Shown: in pieces, positions 12,811 through 14,908 of the stretch
Numbering within the stretch: position 1 is the first letter of the stretch
Layout: each line of letters begins with the position of its first letter
Assembly: GCA_031270585.1 (NCBI GenBank)
Contig: JAISXK010000118.1
Location: 1-14,908, forward strand
DNA: 14,908 bases
From: Clostridiales bacterium
Lineage (GTDB): Bacteria; Bacillota; Clostridia; Christensenellales; CAG-138
Direction: 5' to 3'
Notes under the pieces: model-generated
Database searches by the model: none
The model's input: only the letters and a program-made list of their open reading frames with translations
What the model was told of the DNA's origin: nothing
Program-made: the position numbers and the translations under genes

Positions 12811-14706
12811 CTATTTGCCAAACCGGGTGGAGGATGTATACCCATCCTTTTCGTAGATGCTGATCCATTCCTTCAGGCGGCTTAAAAATTCGTTGTTTGT
12901 GGATGTTTTTTCCAGCATAGCGATAAACTGCTCCGTCACATCCGAAGGGTTGCCGCCGGAGAGCACGCGGCGCATGGTGTATACGCCGTTAAGCTCCTCT
13001 TTGGTGAGCAGCAAATCCTCGCGCCTTGTGCCGGATTTGTAGATATCGATGGCAGGGAAGATGCGCTTTTCGGAGAGCTTGCGATCCAGATGGATTTCCA
13101 TATTGCCGGTACCCTTGAACTCTTCGAATATGATGTCATCCATCCTGCTGCCGGTTTCAACCAACGCCGTGGCGATCACAGTTAAGCTGCCGCCGTTTTC
13201 GATATTGCGTGCGGCGCCGAAAAAGCGCTTTGGTTTATGCAGCGCGCCCGGATCCAATCCGCCGGAAAGCGTTCTGCCGGTAGGCGGTATGGAAAGGTTG
13301 TAGGCGCGCGAGAGCCTCGTCAGGCTATCCATCAGTATGATGACATCCTTACTCATCTCCACAAGGCGCATGGCGCGTTCGAGAGCCATTTCCGCCACGC
13401 GGGTGTGGTGCTCGGGCAGTTCGTCGAATGTGGAATACAACACCTCGCCCTTGATGCTGCGCTGCATATCGGTGACCTCTTCGGGCCGCTCGTCGATCAG
13501 CAGCACCATCAGGTGGCTGTCGGGGTGGTTGGTGCTGATGCCGTTGGCGATGTTTTTGAGCAACGTGGTTTTGCCGGCCTTGGGCTGCGCCACGATCATG
13601 CCGCGCTGGCCCTTGCCTATGGGGGCGATCAGATCTATCAGGCGTATGGCGAGATTGTTTTCGCCCGCGCATTCGAGCGTGAGCCGCTCGTCGGGATAGA
13701 TAGGCACCAGTGTTTCAAAGGGCCTGCGGTGCGCGAGCGCCTCGGGGGCCTCGCCGTTGATGGCGGTGATATACAAAAGCGCCAGAAAACGCTCGCCCTC
13801 TTTGGACGGACGCGTTTTGCCGGTGACCATATCGCCTGTTTTTAAAGAGAATCTGCGGATTTGCGCGATGGAAACATAAACGTCGCGGCTGCCCGGCAAA
13901 TAGTTGTCGGAACGTAAGAAGCCATAGCCGTCGGGCAGCACCTCGAGCACGCCTTCGGCGTCGCCACAGTCCCCGCCCTGCAAAAGCTCGGGCACGGCGG
14001 GGTTGCTGGTGCCGTACTCTTTATTGTAATAGCCTTCGTGGCGCTGGGCGTCTTCGCCCGGGCCATGCTCATCGGGCGCGTAGGCGGGTTGCTGGTAAGC
14101 GCCCCCCTGTTGGTATCCGCCCGGTTGCTGATAAGCGCCCTGCTGATAATTGCCCTGCTGCTGGTAGCCGCCCTGATAATTGTTGCCTTGATAATTGCGC
14201 CGCTGCTGGTAGTTGTTACCCTGGTATGTGCTATAACCGCGCCGCTGCTGATAGCCGCCCTCGCCCTGCTGGTAGCCGCCCTGTCTGCGCGGGTGGTAAG
14301 AGGGCTCCGCCTTGGGCTGATAGCTTGGCGCCACATAAGCGGGCTTGCGGTAGCCGTCTGCGGGGGCGCCGCCGTCTTCAGGCGCGAGCCGGGGCGGCTG
14401 GTAAGCGGGCGCCGCCTGTTCGCCGGCGCTTGCCGGCATGGGCGCGCCCATCCCCGCAACGGGCGCTTCGCCGGCGGGTGTGGCGGCGGCCACTGTGCGC
14501 ATAGGCTTTTCCGGCTCAGGTGAAGCCCCGGACGCAGATCCAGGGATCCTCGCGGGAGATTTATCCCCCACGGGCACGGCCGTATCGCTGAGCAAGAGCT
14601 CAACGAGCTCGGATTTCCGGTATTTGTTGACGGACTTGAGCCCGCCCAGCTTGGCAAGCTCTTTTAAATCGACCAAGCTTTTGGTTTCGAGAGATTTTCT
14701 GTCCAA
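12811..14706 (-). CDS. rho: Transcription termination factor Rho with long prion-like insertion
   Basis: Rho is a hexameric RNA helicase that ends transcription of untranslated RNA. Domain order: an N-terminal helical Rho_N domain (residues 5-40, LVDLKELAKLGGLKSVNKYRK); a low-complexity insertion (about 45-245); the cold-shock-like primary RNA-binding domain (about 252-320, GVLEVLPDGYGFLRSDNY); and the ATPase domain. The ATPase has Walker A AQPKAGKTT (373-381), LIDERPEEVTDM (403-414), Walker B VIILMDSLTR (455-464), GAARNIENGGSLTVIATALV (497-516) and EKRIFPAID (546-554). All catalytic motifs look intact. The 631 residues compare with about 420 in E. coli. The insertion is first Ala/Pro/Glu-rich, then Tyr/Gln/Gly/Asn-rich (about 128-215) with scattered RR pairs. 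The start is TTG; no in-frame ATG fits. It is convergent with gdhA. Confidence 0.98.
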   Translation of the reverse strand: MDRKSLETKSLVDLKELAKLGGLKSVNKYRKSELVELLLSDTAVPVGDKSPARIPGSASGASPEPEKPMRTVAAATPAGEAPVAGMGAPMPASAGEQAAPAYQPPRLAPEDGGAPADGYRKPAYVAPSYQPKAEPSYHPRRQGGYQQGEGGYQQRRGYSTYQGNNYQQRRNYQGNNYQGGYQQQGNYQQGAYQQPGGYQQGGAYQQPAYAPDEHGPGEDAQRHEGYYNKEYGTSNPAVPELLQGGDCGDAEGVLEVLPDGYGFLRSDNYLPGSRDVYVSIAQIRRFSLKTGDMVTGKTRPSKEGERFLALLYITAINGEAPEALAHRRPFETLVPIYPDERLTLECAGENNLAIRLIDLIAPIGKGQRGMIVAQPKAGKTTLLKNIANGISTNHPDSHLMVLLIDERPEEVTDMQRSIKGEVLYSTFDELPEHHTRVAEMALERAMRLVEMSKDVIILMDSLTRLSRAYNLSIPPTGRTLSGGLDPGALHKPKRFFGAARNIENGGSLTVIATALVETGSRMDDIIFEEFKGTGNMEIHLDRKLSEKRIFPAIDIYKSGTRREDLLLTKEELNGVYTMRRVLSGGNPSDVTEQFIAMLEKTSTNNEFLSRLKEWISIYEKDGYTSSTRFGK

Positions 14707-14908
14707 AACTGAACTCTCCTTTCATACAAAAAACATAAAAATATATAATTGTGCGCACGTGGATTACGCACATAATAACCGCGACACAGAAAATATGATT
14801 GCTTACATACATGAATTCTGAAATTCTGTTTTAATAATACCCGAAAACCTTTCGCCTAAACCTGCCGCAATGTGCTGCGCGCCGCCAGTCAGGTTCAAAA
14901 CCATGAAA
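14707..14908 (-). other. A/T-rich region upstream of rho, no gene identified
   Basis: The 202 nt to the window edge contain no convincing gene. The first 130 nt are A/T-rich and probably hold the rho promoter and leader, but no -35/-10 pair stands out; TATAT-like sequence at about 14741-14747 is the best -10 candidate. GTGCG (14751-14755) can pair with CGCAC (14767-14771). Farther out, AACCTG and CAGGTT (about 14858-14894) form an imperfect stem that matches no RNA class I know. Confidence 0.5.
14716..14721 (-). promoter_or_regulatory. rho ribosome binding site
   Basis: AAGGAG on the - strand ends 9 nt before the TTG at 14706 and supports that start. An ATG just upstream (14724) is in a different frame. 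Confidence 0.75.

Noticed and set aside
14038..14523. Very hydrophobic 161-residue + strand frame opposite rho, resembling a membrane protein
   Set aside because: The Leu/Ile/Val/Ala string is the complement of the Tyr/Gln/Gly codon repeats in Rho. There is no ribosome binding site, and Rho accounts for the DNA.
14858..14908. Possible RNA gene or riboswitch at the right edge (imperfect AACCTG/CAGGTT stem, GGTTCAAAACC resembling a T-loop)
   Set aside because: The T-arm does not pair properly, no other tRNA, tmRNA, SRP RNA or cobalamin riboswitch landmark is present, and the window ends here.

Overview
The window is a long, almost uninterrupted stretch of the conserved S10-spc-alpha ribosomal protein cluster, followed by three unrelated genes. 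The organism looks like a Gram-positive member of the Firmicutes, most likely class Clostridia. The evidence is the zinc-binding type Z S14, a KOW-domain RNA-binding protein between map and infA, an RpoA and L18 very close to the Bacillus forms, a Cys4 (zinc) adenylate kinase, strong GGAGG ribosome binding sites almost everywhere, an L17 with the long internal insertion found in some Clostridia, and a hexameric glutamate dehydrogenase of the Clostridium symbiosum type. Codon third positions are G/C-rich, so this is not a low-GC Clostridium. The species cannot be named from the sequence.

Layout, all on the + strand up to 12.55 kb. Positions 1-6724 hold rplE (5' end outside the window), rpsZ, rpsH, rplF, rplR, rpsE, rpmD, rplO, secY, adk, map, a KOW-domain gene and infA, tightly packed with several overlaps. 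Positions 6725-6984 are an unusually long spacer between infA and rpmJ. It carries a nested long-range inverted-repeat structure and a tandem duplication. After rpmJ, a promoter and a leader of about 100 nt precede rpsM, rpsK, rpsD, rpoA and rplQ. A 46-codon reading frame exactly bridges the rpsD stop and the rpoA start. A perfect palindrome follows rplQ. A good sigma-A-type promoter then drives an unrecognised secreted protein, followed by glutamate dehydrogenase. Rho lies convergently on the - strand at the right end.

The ribosomal genes, IF1, methionine aminopeptidase, SecY and RNA polymerase alpha together make, process, export and regulate proteins. Adenylate kinase and glutamate dehydrogenase add energy and nitrogen metabolism, and Rho terminates transcription. 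Beyond the expected operon, the notable signals are: (i) a structured, possibly switching, element between infA and rpmJ; (ii) an L5 reading frame with a Lys/Ala/Pro-rich N-terminal extension of at least 51 residues; (iii) a Rho with about 200 extra residues, including a Tyr/Gln/Gly/Asn-rich prion-like tract; (iv) a nine-unit array of 11-12 nt repeats with phased A-tracts between gdhA and rho, C-rich and G-poor on the gdhA-sense strand; and (v) the micro-ORF between rpsD and rpoA. No tRNA, rRNA, CRISPR array, insertion sequence or phage gene was seen. No wholly new multi-gene system is evident; the novelty, if any, is in these cis-elements and protein extensions.
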